This document shows, in pieces, positions 1 through 9,567 of a stretch of 64,000 nucleotides of DNA (within the stretch, counting starts at the first letter, position 1; each line of letters opens with the position of its first letter). A model generated the notes under the pieces. The model saw only the letters and a list, made by a program, of their open reading frames with translations. It made no database searches and was not told the DNA's origin. Position numbers and translations under genes: made by a program. The stretch is from an uncultured Clostridia bacterium (GTDB lineage: Bacteria > Bacillota > Clostridia > Oscillospirales > Acutalibacteraceae). The DNA lies in contig CALWIW010000003.1 in NCBI GenBank assembly GCA_944380855.1, forward strand, positions 33,245 through 97,244, in the 5' to 3' direction.

Positions 1-379
1 CTTTTATAAGCTCTCCTTTCAGGTTTTCGTCTGTATAAAGAAAGGTATAATCTAAAAGTAAAAATACATAGCCGCTGTTAAAATCTTTTTTTCTGACAAC
101 ACATTCTTTATCTTCTGAATAGCCTGTTTCCTCGAAAGAACTGAAAATTTTTGCGTCGTTCACAGTTACAGTGATGTGATTATCAAGTTTAATAGGCTCT
201 GCAAATGAAACTTCAATCATGTCGGAAGATTCAGAGGTGTTATTTTCATTATCTGAGGTTTCACCATGAGATGGCGGTTCTTTATCTTTGCTGAGTATGG
301 ACGTCATATCGCATCCTGAGAAAACTAAAAGCCCAATTAACAAAACGGATATTAAAATAAAACCTTTTTTCTTTTTCAT
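1..379 (-). CDS. Putative lipoprotein, N-terminal part only
   Basis: The gene runs off the left edge of the window, so only about 126 N-terminal residues are visible. It starts at an ATG on the minus strand (377-379) with a lysine-rich n-region (MKKKKG), a hydrophobic core and a lipobox (VFSGC, Cys23), so the product should be a lipid-anchored exported protein. After the Cys there is a low-complexity Ser/Asn/Glu linker (to about residue 53), then a beta-rich stretch (SFAEPIKLDNHITVTVNDAKIF) resembling small secreted immunoglobulin-like or DUF4352-type folds, but I cannot assign a family. It is read in the same direction as the next gene (629-1078), separated by a terminator. Confidence 0.7.
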   Translation of the reverse strand, partial: MKKKKGFILISVLLIGLLVFSGCDMTSILSKDKEPPSHGETSDNENNTSESSDMIEVSFAEPIKLDNHITVTVNDAKIFSSFEETGYSEDKECVVRKKDFNSGYVFLLLDYTFLYTDENLKGELIK

Positions 380-539
380 AAAGAGCACCACGCTTTCTGT
401 TATATTAAATTTGTTAATTAAATGTTAATATAGCAGCGTATCGAAAATGTAAATTACTTGTATCATTTTTGTATAATGTGTGTGAACACGGTGCTAAGTC
501 GGTACGTTTTTTAATACTTCTTGAAAAAATAAAAAAACC

Positions 540-575
540 AAAAAGCGGTTCTGGTGTATACCAAAGCCGCTTTTT
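540..575 (-). terminator. Intrinsic terminator after the 629-1078 gene
   Basis: A stem with arms AAAAAGCGG (540-548) and CCGCTTTTT (567-575) is followed on the minus strand by a T-rich tail. It lies just downstream of the minus-strand gene ending at 629, so it most likely ends that transcript. The flanking A/T tracts could let it work in both directions. Confidence 0.75.
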
Positions 576-628
576 GATTATAAAAGGAGATAATTAAATG
601 AAGTAAATAAACTTGTAATCGAAATTAA

Positions 629-1078
629 TTAGATGTTGCAGGGCATATTCGCCGAAACAACAATTTCCGGTTGTAATGAAAAACCAAGATTAAGATAATC
701 GCACTCAACTTCCGCATTTTCTGTTATCTTACAAACAGACTCGGGAGTAAGAGTTATTATGCCGTGCCATATTCCTTTGAAAAGGCATACAGGGCGATCC
801 AATAAAAAAGCTTTTATATTATGAGGCGTTTCGGGTAAAGCTGTAAACAATACCGACCAGCCGGACATCGGCTCGAAGCTTTCCCTTGAATAAGGATGTG
901 CCTCTAATTTATCGAGAGTTGTAGGCAAAACTTTCAGCAAAGCAATTCTCCAAGGGTCATTGCTTTCAATGACGGGAATCTGCCATATAGGATTTTCACC
1001 GTTTTCGTCAAGCTCAATAACGGTTCCGTAGGGAGCAAAAGAATCTTTGTTAATCCACTCAAGGTTTATATTTTTCAT
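629..1078 (-). CDS. Ureidoglycolate lyase-like (AllA family) cupin protein
   Basis: The 149-residue product resembles the AllA/ureidoglycolate lyase fold: a KLEAHPYSRESFEPM segment (about residues 57-71), a region with an AFLLDRPVCLFKGIWHGI motif (about 89-107) similar to the family's 'GTWHHP' strand, and compact all-beta character. Ureidoglycolate lyase splits ureidoglycolate into glyoxylate and urea in purine breakdown. No other allantoin or purine catabolism gene is nearby, so the gene is an orphan and may act on a different small molecule. It starts at an ATG with the RBS-like AGAGGTG about 9 bases upstream and has its own promoter at 1130-1158. The family assignment rests on recalled motif similarity only. 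Confidence 0.55.
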   Translation of the reverse strand: MKNINLEWINKDSFAPYGTVIELDENGENPIWQIPVIESNDPWRIALLKVLPTTLDKLEAHPYSRESFEPMSGWSVLFTALPETPHNIKAFLLDRPVCLFKGIWHGIITLTPESVCKITENAEVECDYLNLGFSLQPEIVVSANMPCNI

Positions 1079-1129
1079 TTCCGCTGCACCTCTCCGTTAA
1101 GATTTTGTTTAATCGTTTTGTCTGATTAG

Positions 1130-1158
1130 ACTATACACCATTTAAAAACAAAAAACAA
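1130..1158 (-). promoter_or_regulatory. Sigma-A-type promoter for the 629-1078 gene
   Basis: On the minus strand, TTGTTT (1153-1158) and TATAGT (1130-1135) are separated by 17 bases. A short dyad (GTCT-4-AGAC, 1120-1131) touches the -10 element and could be an operator. The rest of the 1079-1334 gap shows no clear plus-strand promoter for the following operon, only A/T-rich sequence. Confidence 0.5.
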
Positions 1159-1334
1159 GACAAAATAAAATTTACAATCCTAATAAAAAATATTCACACT
1201 TTCCAAGAACAACAGAAGGGTATCTTGTAAAATAAACACACTTCCTTAAAATCAAGCCGCTTTTTTCGTTGGCTGCAATGTGATAACATATACGTAAAAC
1301 TTATTAAATAAATGAAAAAGTAGGTGATTTTATA

Positions 1335-3980
1335 ATGGAAAATATCCGTTTCTCAAATAATCAAGGAGACTTTGAATTGACGTATGCAGAAAAGGCTCCC
1401 GGTACTTATTTTCCGTTGGTGAATGAAAGCGGTATTATTTCAAGTATTACTCCGCTGTTGTCAGGCGACTGCAAAATGGATCAAAATACATTTTTGCTGG
1501 CTCCGGCAAGTGAACAGACACTGACTGAAAGCAAGGCTTCCAGAAATTTTTGGATTGTAGCAGATAATGCACAGCCATGGTCGGCTGCCGGACAGAGTGC
1601 GGCTCAGCAGGCTAAGAGATTTACAAAGGAAGCTGAGCACTGTGTATTAACCGGTGGTTTGCTTTGGCAGAAGGTTACAAGAAAACAGGCTGAAACAGGT
1701 CTGAAAGCGGAAATCTTAAGCTTTGTACCGTCTGATAAAAAACCTGTTGAAATTATGCAGGTTTCCGTTACTAACGAAAGCAGTAATAGTGTCAGATTCA
1801 AGGCTGTTGTTGCGGTTCCAGTATACGGCAGAAGTGCAGATGACATCAGAGACCACAGACACGTAACCAGCTTGCTCCACAGGGTTAAAATGGAATCCCA
1901 CGGAATTGCAGTCAGCCCAACCCTTTCTTTTGATGAAAGAGGTCATAAAAAGTGTGAAAATGTTTACAGGGTTTTGGCAGCAGGAAAGGATATGCAGGCA
2001 CCTCAGTATGCCGTGCCTATGGTAAAGAAGTTCTGCGGTGAGGGAGGTTACGACTGGCCCCAGGCTGTTGTTGCTCCCAATGTAGCTAAGGACGGAAGAA
2101 TTTGTGCAGGAGAGACAGCAAAAGGCGGAGAGGTCGTAGCGGCTTTGTTTTTCGACTATATAACCCTTGCTCCGGGAGAAAGTACCGATTATCAGGTGCT
2201 GATGTCTATTGACGAAAACCCTGTGGAATATTTAAATAAGGAAGCTGTTGACGAGGCTTTTGAGCGTACCAAAAAGTTTTGGGCAGAAAAAGCCTGCGGA
2301 GATTTAAGCATTGCTAATAAAGAGTTTTCACAATGGATGAAGTGGGTATCTGTTCAGCCCGTTTTGCGTCGTATCTGCGGATGCAGCTTTATGCCGCACC
2401 ATGACTACGGAAGAGGCGGAAGAGGCTGGAGAGATCTTTGGCAGGATAGCTTGGGTCTTGTTCTTACAGAGCCTAATTCAATACGACAAAGTCTTCTTTC
2501 CCATTTCGGCGGCGTGAGAGTTGACGGAACAAACGCTACTATTATCGGAAACGAGTTAGGAGAGTTTAAAGCGGACAGAAACAATATACCCCGTGTATGG
2601 ATGGATCATGGTTTCTGGCCACTTTTGACTGTTAATTTTTATTTGAACGAAACAGGCGACTACAATTTCCTGTTTGAGGAAAGACCATACTTTGCAGACG
2701 GATTTTCTTACAGAGGAGAGCCGGGCCACGAAAAAGAAAATAACGGCGAATATTCAGGCTCCGTTTTAGAGCATATGCTTATTCAAAATGTTACGGCATT
2801 TTTTGATGTGGGCGAACACGGTCATATTAAGTTAAGAGGAGCCGACTGGAACGACGGTCTTGATATGGCGGTGCAAAGAGGAGAGAGTGTTGCTTTTACA
2901 GCGGCATATGCAGGTAACCTTGCTACCTTGGCTGATCTTATAGACAATGTAGGCAATATGGGCTTTGATACTTTTGATGTTTCATCTTATCTTTGCGATT
3001 TAATGGAATATGACTGCGGAAAATACGGTGATGTTGCTGAAATGCAAAAGGCACTTACCGACTATTGTAAGGCAGCTTATAATTCTTCTAACAATAAAAA
3101 GACTGTAAGCGGCAAGTGGCTGGCTGAGAAGCTCAGAGGTATGTCTGATTATATAAAGAAACACATACGTGAAACCGAGTGGGTAGGAGACAACGCCGAC
3201 CAGCATTGGTTTAACGGTTATTATGATAACAGCGGAAACAGAGTAGAGGGCTTGTTCGGAGATAAGGTAAGAATGATGCTCACCGGTCAGGTGTTTACCC
3301 TGATGTCAGGTGTTGCAACAGACGAGCAGGCTGAAAGCGTTATCAGAGCTGCCGATTGGTATTTGTTTGATCCGGGACGCGGCGGTTACTGCCTGAACAC
3401 TGATTTCGACGAGGTAAAGCTTGATTTGGGACGTATGTTCGGCTTTGCTTACGGTCATAAAGAAAACGGAGCTGTGTTCTGTCACATGGCGGTTATGTAC
3501 GCTTTCGCATTATACAGCAGAGGCTTTGCTCTTGAAGGCTGGAAGGTTTTGGAATGTCTTTTCAAACAAAGTATATATACAAAGAAAAGCGAAATTCTGC
3601 CGGGAATACCGGAATATTTTGACGATGAAGGAAGAGGAATGTATCCTTATCTTACCGGTGCGGCAAGCTGGCTTAATCTCACCGTTCAGACTCAGATGTT
3701 CGGAGTACGCGGCAATAAGGGTAATTTAATATTAAATCCGAAGCTTACGGCAGAACAGTTTGATTCACAGGGAAAGGCTGCTATCGCTTGTTCTTTTGCC
3801 GGCTGTTCAATTAACGTTGAGTATCTCAATCCAAAGCACTTGGAGTGGAGTGACTACAGAATAGGAAATATTTCTGTGGACGGAAAGGTAATTGCCGTAG
3901 GTGACAATACCGCGGAAATCAGCAGAGATGAATTAAAAGATAATTGCAATATAGTTGTAACGCTTGAACCTATATGTTAA
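1335..3980 (+). CDS. GH94 family glycoside phosphorylase (possibly laminaribiose phosphorylase)
   Basis: The 881-residue protein has the GH94 layout: an N-terminal beta-sandwich (to about residue 300), a helical linker, then the (alpha/alpha)6 catalytic barrel beginning near the RGWRDLWQDSLG motif (about residue 366) and a C-terminal beta domain. The general-acid motif ADWNDGLDM is present (Asp504/Asp507). Family members break a beta-glucosidic bond with inorganic phosphate, giving alpha-glucose 1-phosphate. The start has a short A/T-rich leader with AGGTGATTTTATA before ATG. It is translated just ahead of a GH161-like phosphorylase and sugar ABC genes, so a disaccharide such as laminaribiose is a reasonable substrate, but cellobiose or another beta-diglucoside cannot be excluded from sequence alone. 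The protein is cytoplasmic (no signal peptide). Confidence 0.8.
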   Translation: MENIRFSNNQGDFELTYAEKAPGTYFPLVNESGIISSITPLLSGDCKMDQNTFLLAPASEQTLTESKASRNFWIVADNAQPWSAAGQSAAQQAKRFTKEAEHCVLTGGLLWQKVTRKQAETGLKAEILSFVPSDKKPVEIMQVSVTNESSNSVRFKAVVAVPVYGRSADDIRDHRHVTSLLHRVKMESHGIAVSPTLSFDERGHKKCENVYRVLAAGKDMQAPQYAVPMVKKFCGEGGYDWPQAVVAPNVAKDGRICAGETAKGGEVVAALFFDYITLAPGESTDYQVLMSIDENPVEYLNKEAVDEAFERTKKFWAEKACGDLSIANKEFSQWMKWVSVQPVLRRICGCSFMPHHDYGRGGRGWRDLWQDSLGLVLTEPNSIRQSLLSHFGGVRVDGTNATIIGNELGEFKADRNNIPRVWMDHGFWPLLTVNFYLNETGDYNFLFEERPYFADGFSYRGEPGHEKENNGEYSGSVLEHMLIQNVTAFFDVGEHGHIKLRGADWNDGLDMAVQRGESVAFTAAYAGNLATLADLIDNVGNMGFDTFDVSSYLCDLMEYDCGKYGDVAEMQKALTDYCKAAYNSSNNKKTVSGKWLAEKLRGMSDYIKKHIRETEWVGDNADQHWFNGYYDNSGNRVEGLFGDKVRMMLTGQVFTLMSGVATDEQAESVIRAADWYLFDPGRGGYCLNTDFDEVKLDLGRMFGFAYGHKENGAVFCHMAVMYAFALYSRGFALEGWKVLECLFKQSIYTKKSEILPGIPEYFDDEGRGMYPYLTGAASWLNLTVQTQMFGVRGNKGNLILNPKLTAEQFDSQGKAAIACSFAGCSINVEYLNPKHLEWSDYRIGNISVDGKVIAVGDNTAEISRDELKDNCNIVVTLEPIC

Positions 3981-3993
3981 AAGGAGGAAAGTC

Positions 3994-6900
3994 ATGATTG
4001 ACAATAAAAACAGATTTACAATATTTGACTATCAGAAACAGCCTACATTCTCCAGCTTTTTGCCGGGTATAGCAGGTGAAAAGGGTATTCCTGTATGGGT
4101 GTACTATAACAACAGGGGTCAAGGGGTTTGCAGCTTTGGCGTAGATGACAAGGAACACCCAATCCTTGAGTTTTGTCCGGCATACACTGCTTATAAAAAC
4201 AACGACAGAACAGGTTTCCGCACCTTTTTAAAGGTTGACAGTGAATACAAGGAAGCTTTTACGGGAAAATCTGATATGTTCATTTCATCGGGTCAGCTGG
4301 AAATAAGCTGGAGTGATGATAACATTCAGACAGACGTTTTGTATTTCGGAGTTCCTAACCACAGAGTTGCGGCTCTTGCAAGAGTTTTAACTGTTAAAAA
4401 CACAAGCGATAAGGCAATGACAGTTGAGGTTTTGGACGGACTTCCGGAGCTTGTTCCTTACGGAGTTAACAACGAAACTCTTAAAATGATGACTCAGCTT
4501 GCAACAGCTTGGATGCAGGTTGAGGACTTGGATAAGGGGTTGCCTTATTTCCGTGTAAGAGCTTCTATGGCTGATACCGCCTGTGTAACTAAGGTTGAGG
4601 GTGGAAACTTTGTATACGGACTTGATGAAAACGGCGACGCTGTTCCTGCAATTGTTGACTCAAAGGTTATTTTCGGAAGCGATAATGCTTTTGTAAAGGC
4701 TGATATGTTTGAAAAAGAGGGAACAGATATTTTAAATGCTGCTCAGGTAACACAGAATAAATTCCCATGCTGCTTCCTTGCAAAGAAGAAGGTTTTGCAG
4801 CCAGGTGAAGAAATGGTTATTGCTTCTGTATACGGACAGGCGGAGAATAAAGAGGAATATCATAAGTTTGTATCTGAAATTAAAAACAGTGATTGGTTTG
4901 ATGAAAATAAAAAGAACGCAAACGATATTATTTCAAATCTTACAGACGCTGTTTTCACACGCACAAAAAATCCTGTGTTTGACGAATACTGCAAGCAAAA
5001 CTATCTTGACAATCTTCTCCGCGGCGGCGTTCCCATGTTCTTCAAGTATGAAGATAAATCAACTCCTTTCTATATGTATTCACGTAAGCACGGCGACCCG
5101 GAAAGAGAATACAATGCTTTCTCCCTGGGACGTGAATATTATGCTCAGGGTAACGGAAACTTCCGTGATGTAAATCAGAACAGAAGAAGCGATATAATGT
5201 TCCAGCCTGATTTGGGTGATACAATTATAAGAAGCTTTTTTGAGCTTATACAAAGCGACGGCTACAACCCTCTTGTAATTACAGCAAGTACTTTCAAAAT
5301 GGATAATGCTGCTGCCGAGGAACTGTGCAGTGAATTACCGGAAAATATTAAAAATGATGTAATTGCAATTTTAACTGCTGATTTTACTCCGGGCAAGCTT
5401 GCTATGTATCTTGAGAATACAGATTTAACTGCACAGCAGCAGGAAGTATTTTTGGCAAAGTGTATTTGCAATGCACACAGCGAGCCTAACGCAAATTTGG
5501 CAGAGGGATACTGGAGCGACCACTGGACCTATAATATAGATTTGATTGAAAGATATCTGGCAGTTTTCCCCGAAAACAAGGATAAGCTTCTTTTCGGAAA
5601 CCGTGACCTCAGATGGTATGAAACCCATGCTTTTGTTTATCCGCGCTGCAAGAGATATGTTCATACTGAAAACGGTTTAAGACAGTATAACTCTCTCGAT
5701 ATGGAGCGTAAGGCTGAATCTTCACATAAATGGATGCATACATCTAACGGAGAGATTGCTTACAGTAATCTTATTGAAAAGATTTTGCTTCTCTGCACAG
5801 TAAAGACAGCGACCCTTGATGCCTGCGGATACGGTGTTGAGATGGAAGGCGGAAAGCCGGGCTGGTATGACGCATTAAACGGACTTCCGGGTTTGTTCGG
5901 TTCATCTGTTGCCGAAAGCTGCGAGCTTGCAAGATGGCTTGGTTTTGCACGTCAGGCATTAAAGGAAAAAACAGGAAGTATCAGTGTATATAAGGAAATA
6001 GCAGACCTTATTACTAATGTATACAACGATATTAAGAACAATGATGATTTGTTTGCCCGTTGGAACGCTATGAATGTGACAAAAGAAAGTTACAGAGATA
6101 ATACAGCAGAGGGATTCTGCGGTGAAAGTGTTTCCATGGAGTGCAGTGAGCTTGCAGAAATTCTTAATACATTTGAAAATACAGTTCTTGACGGTATTAA
6201 CAGAGCAGTTGAGGTAAGCGGCGGAATCTGTCCGACATATTTTTCATTCACTGCTGAGGACGTGGAGGAAACAAATGACGGTCCTATGCCTAAAAAACTG
6301 ACACCTCATGTTTTCCCATTGTTCCTGGAGGGCCCTGTTCATTGGCTGAAGCTTAATAAGACAATGGAAGAAAAGGGAGAACTGGCAAAACGCATTAAAG
6401 CAAGCGGCTTGTACGATAAAAAGCTTAAAATGTTTAAGGTTAATGAGAGCCTTGAAAATGTGAGCTTTGAAGCGGGCAGAACAAAGGCGTTTACACCCGG
6501 TTGGCTTGAAAATGAGTCTATTTGGCTCCATATGGAATATAAGTACCTTCTTGAATTGTTAAAGAGCGGTTTGTATGATGAATTTGCAGAGGCTTTACAT
6601 AACGCTGCTATTCCATTCCTTGATGAGAAAGTATACGGAAGAAGCCTGTTTGAAAATGTTTCATTTATTGCATCTTCTGCAAATCCGGACGAATCAGTGC
6701 ACGGCAGAGGCTTTGTTGCAAGACTTTCCGGTTCTACTGCTGAATTTTTGGATATTTGGCAGAGAATGTTCTTTGGAAATATGCCGTTCAGAAAAGAAGA
6801 CAATGGTTTGGTGTTAAATTTTGAACCGTTTATTCCTGAATATTTAATGCCTGAAGACGGCGTAGTTAAGGCAACATTCGCTAATAAGACAAAAGTAACA

Positions 6901-7074
6901 TATAAAGTTCAGGGAAGAAAAGTTCTTGTTCCGGGCGAGTATCGTATTTTAAGCTGGGATTTAACTGATAAACAGGGAAATAATCACAGAATTGTAGCAC
7001 CGGAGCTTCCGGAAGAGTTTGCTTTGAAGGTTAGAAAAGGCGAAATTCAGACTATCGACATAGAAATCGGATAA
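3994..7074 (+). CDS. GH161/GH94-clan beta-glucan phosphorylase
   Basis: The 1026-residue protein is a large phosphorylase of the GH94/GH149/GH161 clan. The segment EMEGGKPGWYDALNGLPG (about residues 615-632, candidate general acid Asp626) and the SRKHGDPEREYNAF and GNFRDVNQNRRSD motifs are those I associate with GH161, a family founded on a beta-1,3-glucan phosphorylase. It would shorten beta-1,3-oligoglucans from one end with phosphate to give glucose 1-phosphate. I chose ATG 3994 because AAGGAGGA (3981-3988) sits just upstream; an in-frame ATG at 3964 lies inside the preceding gene. The stop of the GH94 gene is 13 bases away, so the two are co-translated. GH161 versus GH149 is not certain without an alignment. 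No secretion signal is seen. Confidence 0.7.
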   Translation: MIDNKNRFTIFDYQKQPTFSSFLPGIAGEKGIPVWVYYNNRGQGVCSFGVDDKEHPILEFCPAYTAYKNNDRTGFRTFLKVDSEYKEAFTGKSDMFISSGQLEISWSDDNIQTDVLYFGVPNHRVAALARVLTVKNTSDKAMTVEVLDGLPELVPYGVNNETLKMMTQLATAWMQVEDLDKGLPYFRVRASMADTACVTKVEGGNFVYGLDENGDAVPAIVDSKVIFGSDNAFVKADMFEKEGTDILNAAQVTQNKFPCCFLAKKKVLQPGEEMVIASVYGQAENKEEYHKFVSEIKNSDWFDENKKNANDIISNLTDAVFTRTKNPVFDEYCKQNYLDNLLRGGVPMFFKYEDKSTPFYMYSRKHGDPEREYNAFSLGREYYAQGNGNFRDVNQNRRSDIMFQPDLGDTIIRSFFELIQSDGYNPLVITASTFKMDNAAAEELCSELPENIKNDVIAILTADFTPGKLAMYLENTDLTAQQQEVFLAKCICNAHSEPNANLAEGYWSDHWTYNIDLIERYLAVFPENKDKLLFGNRDLRWYETHAFVYPRCKRYVHTENGLRQYNSLDMERKAESSHKWMHTSNGEIAYSNLIEKILLLCTVKTATLDACGYGVEMEGGKPGWYDALNGLPGLFGSSVAESCELARWLGFARQALKEKTGSISVYKEIADLITNVYNDIKNNDDLFARWNAMNVTKESYRDNTAEGFCGESVSMECSELAEILNTFENTVLDGINRAVEVSGGICPTYFSFTAEDVEETNDGPMPKKLTPHVFPLFLEGPVHWLKLNKTMEEKGELAKRIKASGLYDKKLKMFKVNESLENVSFEAGRTKAFTPGWLENESIWLHMEYKYLLELLKSGLYDEFAEALHNAAIPFLDEKVYGRSLFENVSFIASSANPDESVHGRGFVARLSGSTAEFLDIWQRMFFGNMPFRKEDNGLVLNFEPFIPEYLMPEDGVVKATFANKTKVTYKVQGRKVLVPGEYRILSWDLTDKQGNNHRIVAPELPEEFALKVRKGEIQTIDIEIG

Positions 7075-7242
7075 TTTAATACAAAAGTAACTGTTTTTTT
7101 GGTGTCGAAAAATTATTTTTACTATTTTATCAAAAAAACACACTAAAACTAAAATAAAGCCGTTTTTTTTAGCCTATTTATCCTATATAATATAAGCAAT
7201 GAAAGGCAAACAAAATGCCAAATATCAAAGGAGGATATATTC

Positions 7243-8574
7243 ATGAAACTTAAAAGAATTTTCACAGCAATTCTTGCCGGTACAATGGCTCTTTCAATGG
7301 CAGCCTGCGGCGGCAACACTGACAGCACAACCGGTTCAGCAGACGGTGAGGCTGCAAAACCAGAAAAGTTGGTTGTTTGGACACTTGCAGAGGACCTTAA
7401 AGACTTCGCTGCTCACTACACAGAGAAGACAGGCATCGATGTTGAGGTTAACGTAATTGCTCCGGCTGATTATCCAACAAAGCTCAACACATCACTCGGT
7501 TCTCAGAGCGATGAGGTTGACATCATCGTTGGTGAGCCTCAGATGCTTCCTGATTTCTTCGATGCAGGTTATTTCGCAGATTTGAGCGAGTTCGACAGTG
7601 CAGCTCAGGAGAAGCTTGTTCCTTACATTTATGAAGCAGGTAAGGATTCAAACGGAACACTCCGTGCACTCAGCTATCAGGTAACAGCAGGTAGCGTAAT
7701 TTATCGTTTGGACCTTGCTGAAGAAGTATTCGGCACAAGTGATCCTGAAGAGATCGGTAAGCTCTTCTCAAGCTATGATGCAATCCTTGATACTGCTGCA
7801 AAGCTTAAGGAAAAAGGCTACTGCATCTTCGGCGATACAGGTGCTCTTCGTTGGTTCGCAAATGCAAATACTCCTTGGGTTAAGGATGGTAAGCTTCAGG
7901 TAACAGAAGATTCTCTCGGTTACTTTGATACAGCTGTTGAGCTTTATCAGAAAGAGTATGTTGCTTTTGCTCCTGAGTGGTCTGCAGCATGGTACGCTTC
8001 AATGGCTGGTGAACTTCCTGTAAACGCAGGTTGGACTGCTCTTGAAGATATCGAAGAAGGCACACCTACAACTCAGATCTTCTCTTACATCATGCCAAGC
8101 TGGGGTGCAGTTACAATTCGTGACAACGCACAGGACAACATCGGTAACTTCGGTGTTTGCGAAGGTATCTCAAGCTTCTTCGGCGGCGGTACATTCATCG
8201 GTGTTAACGAGTACAGCAAGAACAAGGAAGCAGCTAAGGATTTCGTAGAGTTCTGCACGCTTAATGAAGAGACATCAGAGTGGTGGATCGACGAGTCTAA
8301 CGGTGACATCGTTTCAATGAAGAGCGTTTTGGAAGCAAACAAGGATTACGAGAACCCTGCTTTCGGCAACCAGAAGACATATGAATTCTTCATGAAGCAG
8401 GCTGAAAACATTGACTACAGCTTGATCACACGTTACGATACAGAAATCGGTAATGCATTCGGTACAGCAATCGTTGCAGTACAGAACGGTGAAAAGGATA
8501 AGGAAACAGCACTTAAAGAGTTCTATACAACAGTTAAGGCTACTTACCCTGAAATTGAGGTTCCCGAAGCTTAA
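7243..8574 (+). CDS. Sugar ABC transporter substrate-binding lipoprotein
   Basis: The 443-residue protein has a lipoprotein signal peptide (lipobox MAAC, Cys22), a Ser/Thr/Gly linker and the fold of family 1 extracellular solute-binding proteins (WTLAEDLKDFAAHYTEK..., then alternating alpha/beta lobes; GGGTFIGVNEYSKNKEAAKDF near residues 310-330). It should capture an oligosaccharide outside the membrane and deliver it to the two permeases that follow. Codon choice is visibly richer in C-ending codons (aac, ttc, atc) than in neighbouring genes, as expected for a highly expressed binding protein. The RBS is AAAGGAGG. The 168-base gap before it has an A/T-rich TATAAT (7186-7191) without a good -35, so an additional promoter is possible but unproven. 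Confidence 0.93.
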   Translation: MKLKRIFTAILAGTMALSMAACGGNTDSTTGSADGEAAKPEKLVVWTLAEDLKDFAAHYTEKTGIDVEVNVIAPADYPTKLNTSLGSQSDEVDIIVGEPQMLPDFFDAGYFADLSEFDSAAQEKLVPYIYEAGKDSNGTLRALSYQVTAGSVIYRLDLAEEVFGTSDPEEIGKLFSSYDAILDTAAKLKEKGYCIFGDTGALRWFANANTPWVKDGKLQVTEDSLGYFDTAVELYQKEYVAFAPEWSAAWYASMAGELPVNAGWTALEDIEEGTPTTQIFSYIMPSWGAVTIRDNAQDNIGNFGVCEGISSFFGGGTFIGVNEYSKNKEAAKDFVEFCTLNEETSEWWIDESNGDIVSMKSVLEANKDYENPAFGNQKTYEFFMKQAENIDYSLITRYDTEIGNAFGTAIVAVQNGEKDKETALKEFYTTVKATYPEIEVPEA

Positions 8575-8594
8575 CTAATAATATCTGACTTGAG

Positions 8595-8617
8595 CGAGGT
8601 GGCCTTGTGCCACCTCG
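8595..8617 (+). other. Intercistronic stem-loop without U tract
   Basis: A perfect 9-bp stem, CGAGGTGGC (8595-8603) and GCCACCTCG (8609-8617), with a 5-base loop lies between the binding-protein gene and the first permease. It lacks a T run, so it is more likely an RNA-stabilising or processing element, or a leaky terminator, than a full stop. Such elements are known to raise binding-protein mRNA over permease mRNA in transporter operons. Confidence 0.65.
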
Positions 8618-8642
8618 TATTAATTTAAAGGGGGACTATTTA

Positions 8643-9566
8643 ATGGAAAAAAAGAAAGGAAGAACTTTAGCCAGAAATAATTCTAAGGCAAGAGAACGCT
8701 GGGGATTTTATTTTTGTTTACCGTTCGTTATAACATTTCTTATTTTTAGTGTTTATCCGGTACTGAGAACTCTTTATATGAGTTTTACCGATTATAAAGG
8801 TTATGGTCAGGAAAACTTTGTTTGGTTTGATAACTACACAAGAGCTTTTAAAGATCCGCTTTTCTGGGATGCCTTTGTTAATACTCTCAAAATGTGGGGT
8901 TTGAATATTGTTTTACAGCTTGGATTAGCATTGCTTCTTACAATTATATTCAGCGATATTAAGTACAGAATGAGAGGACTAAGTCTTTTCAGAGCATTGT
9001 TCTATTTGCCCAACCTGATTGCCTGTACTTCTGTTGCTTTTTTGTTCAAAACTCTCCTTGACTGGAAATTCGGAAGTTTTAACCAGATTTTGATGCAGTT
9101 AGGTATTATTTCGGAACCGGTAAACTGGCTGGGTTATGCAAATACCGCACAGATTGTTGTTGCAGTTATCGGTGCATGGATGTGGTTTGGAAACAGCTTT
9201 ATCATGCTTATGGCAGGTGTTCAGGGTATTAACAGAGAATACTATGAGGCTGCTGCTATTGACGGTGCAGGCAGATGGAAAACATTTTTCAGCATTACAA
9301 TGCCTTTGCTGAAGCCTATTATGATTTATGTTGCTATTACCAGTTTGATAGGTGGACTTCAGTTGTTCGATATTCCTTACCTCATGTCTGGCGGTAAAGG
9401 TGATCCGAGCAGAAGCCTGTTCACAGCAGTGTTCTACCTCTTCAACATGGGCTTCAAGAACAGACAGATGGGTTATGCGGCTGCTCTTGCGTTTGTACTG
9501 TTTGTTATAATTGCAATTTGCAGTGCGGTTGTATTTAAGCTTACTAACAGAAAGGAGAAGAAATAA
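8643..9566 (+). CDS. Sugar ABC transporter permease, MalF/UgpA type
   Basis: The 307-residue protein has six predicted membrane segments, the first at about residues 22-45 (FYFCLPFVITFLIFSVYPVL). Near residue 200 is the cytoplasmic EAA loop (EYYEAAAIDGAGRWKTFFSI), which docks to an ATPase subunit. I chose ATG 8643 because AAAGGGGG is 8-9 bases upstream; the longer frame would start inside the hairpin at 8595-8617. It forms a heterodimeric channel with the next gene product. No ATP-binding subunit is encoded in the operon, which is usual for CUT1 sugar systems that share one MsmK/UgpC-type ATPase. Confidence 0.92.
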   Translation: MEKKKGRTLARNNSKARERWGFYFCLPFVITFLIFSVYPVLRTLYMSFTDYKGYGQENFVWFDNYTRAFKDPLFWDAFVNTLKMWGLNIVLQLGLALLLTIIFSDIKYRMRGLSLFRALFYLPNLIACTSVAFLFKTLLDWKFGSFNQILMQLGIISEPVNWLGYANTAQIVVAVIGAWMWFGNSFIMLMAGVQGINREYYEAAAIDGAGRWKTFFSITMPLLKPIMIYVAITSLIGGLQLFDIPYLMSGGKGDPSRSLFTAVFYLFNMGFKNRQMGYAAALAFVLFVIIAICSAVVFKLTNRKEKK

Positions 9567-9567
9567 T

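Noticed and set aside
1079-1334. Catabolite-repression (cre) operator before the sugar operon
   Set aside because: No sequence fitting the cre consensus was found in the gap.
7075-7242. Dedicated strong promoter for the binding-protein gene
   Set aside because: TATAAT at 7186-7191 lies in a very A/T-rich tract and lacks a -35 at the right distance; kept only as a possibility in the gene entry.
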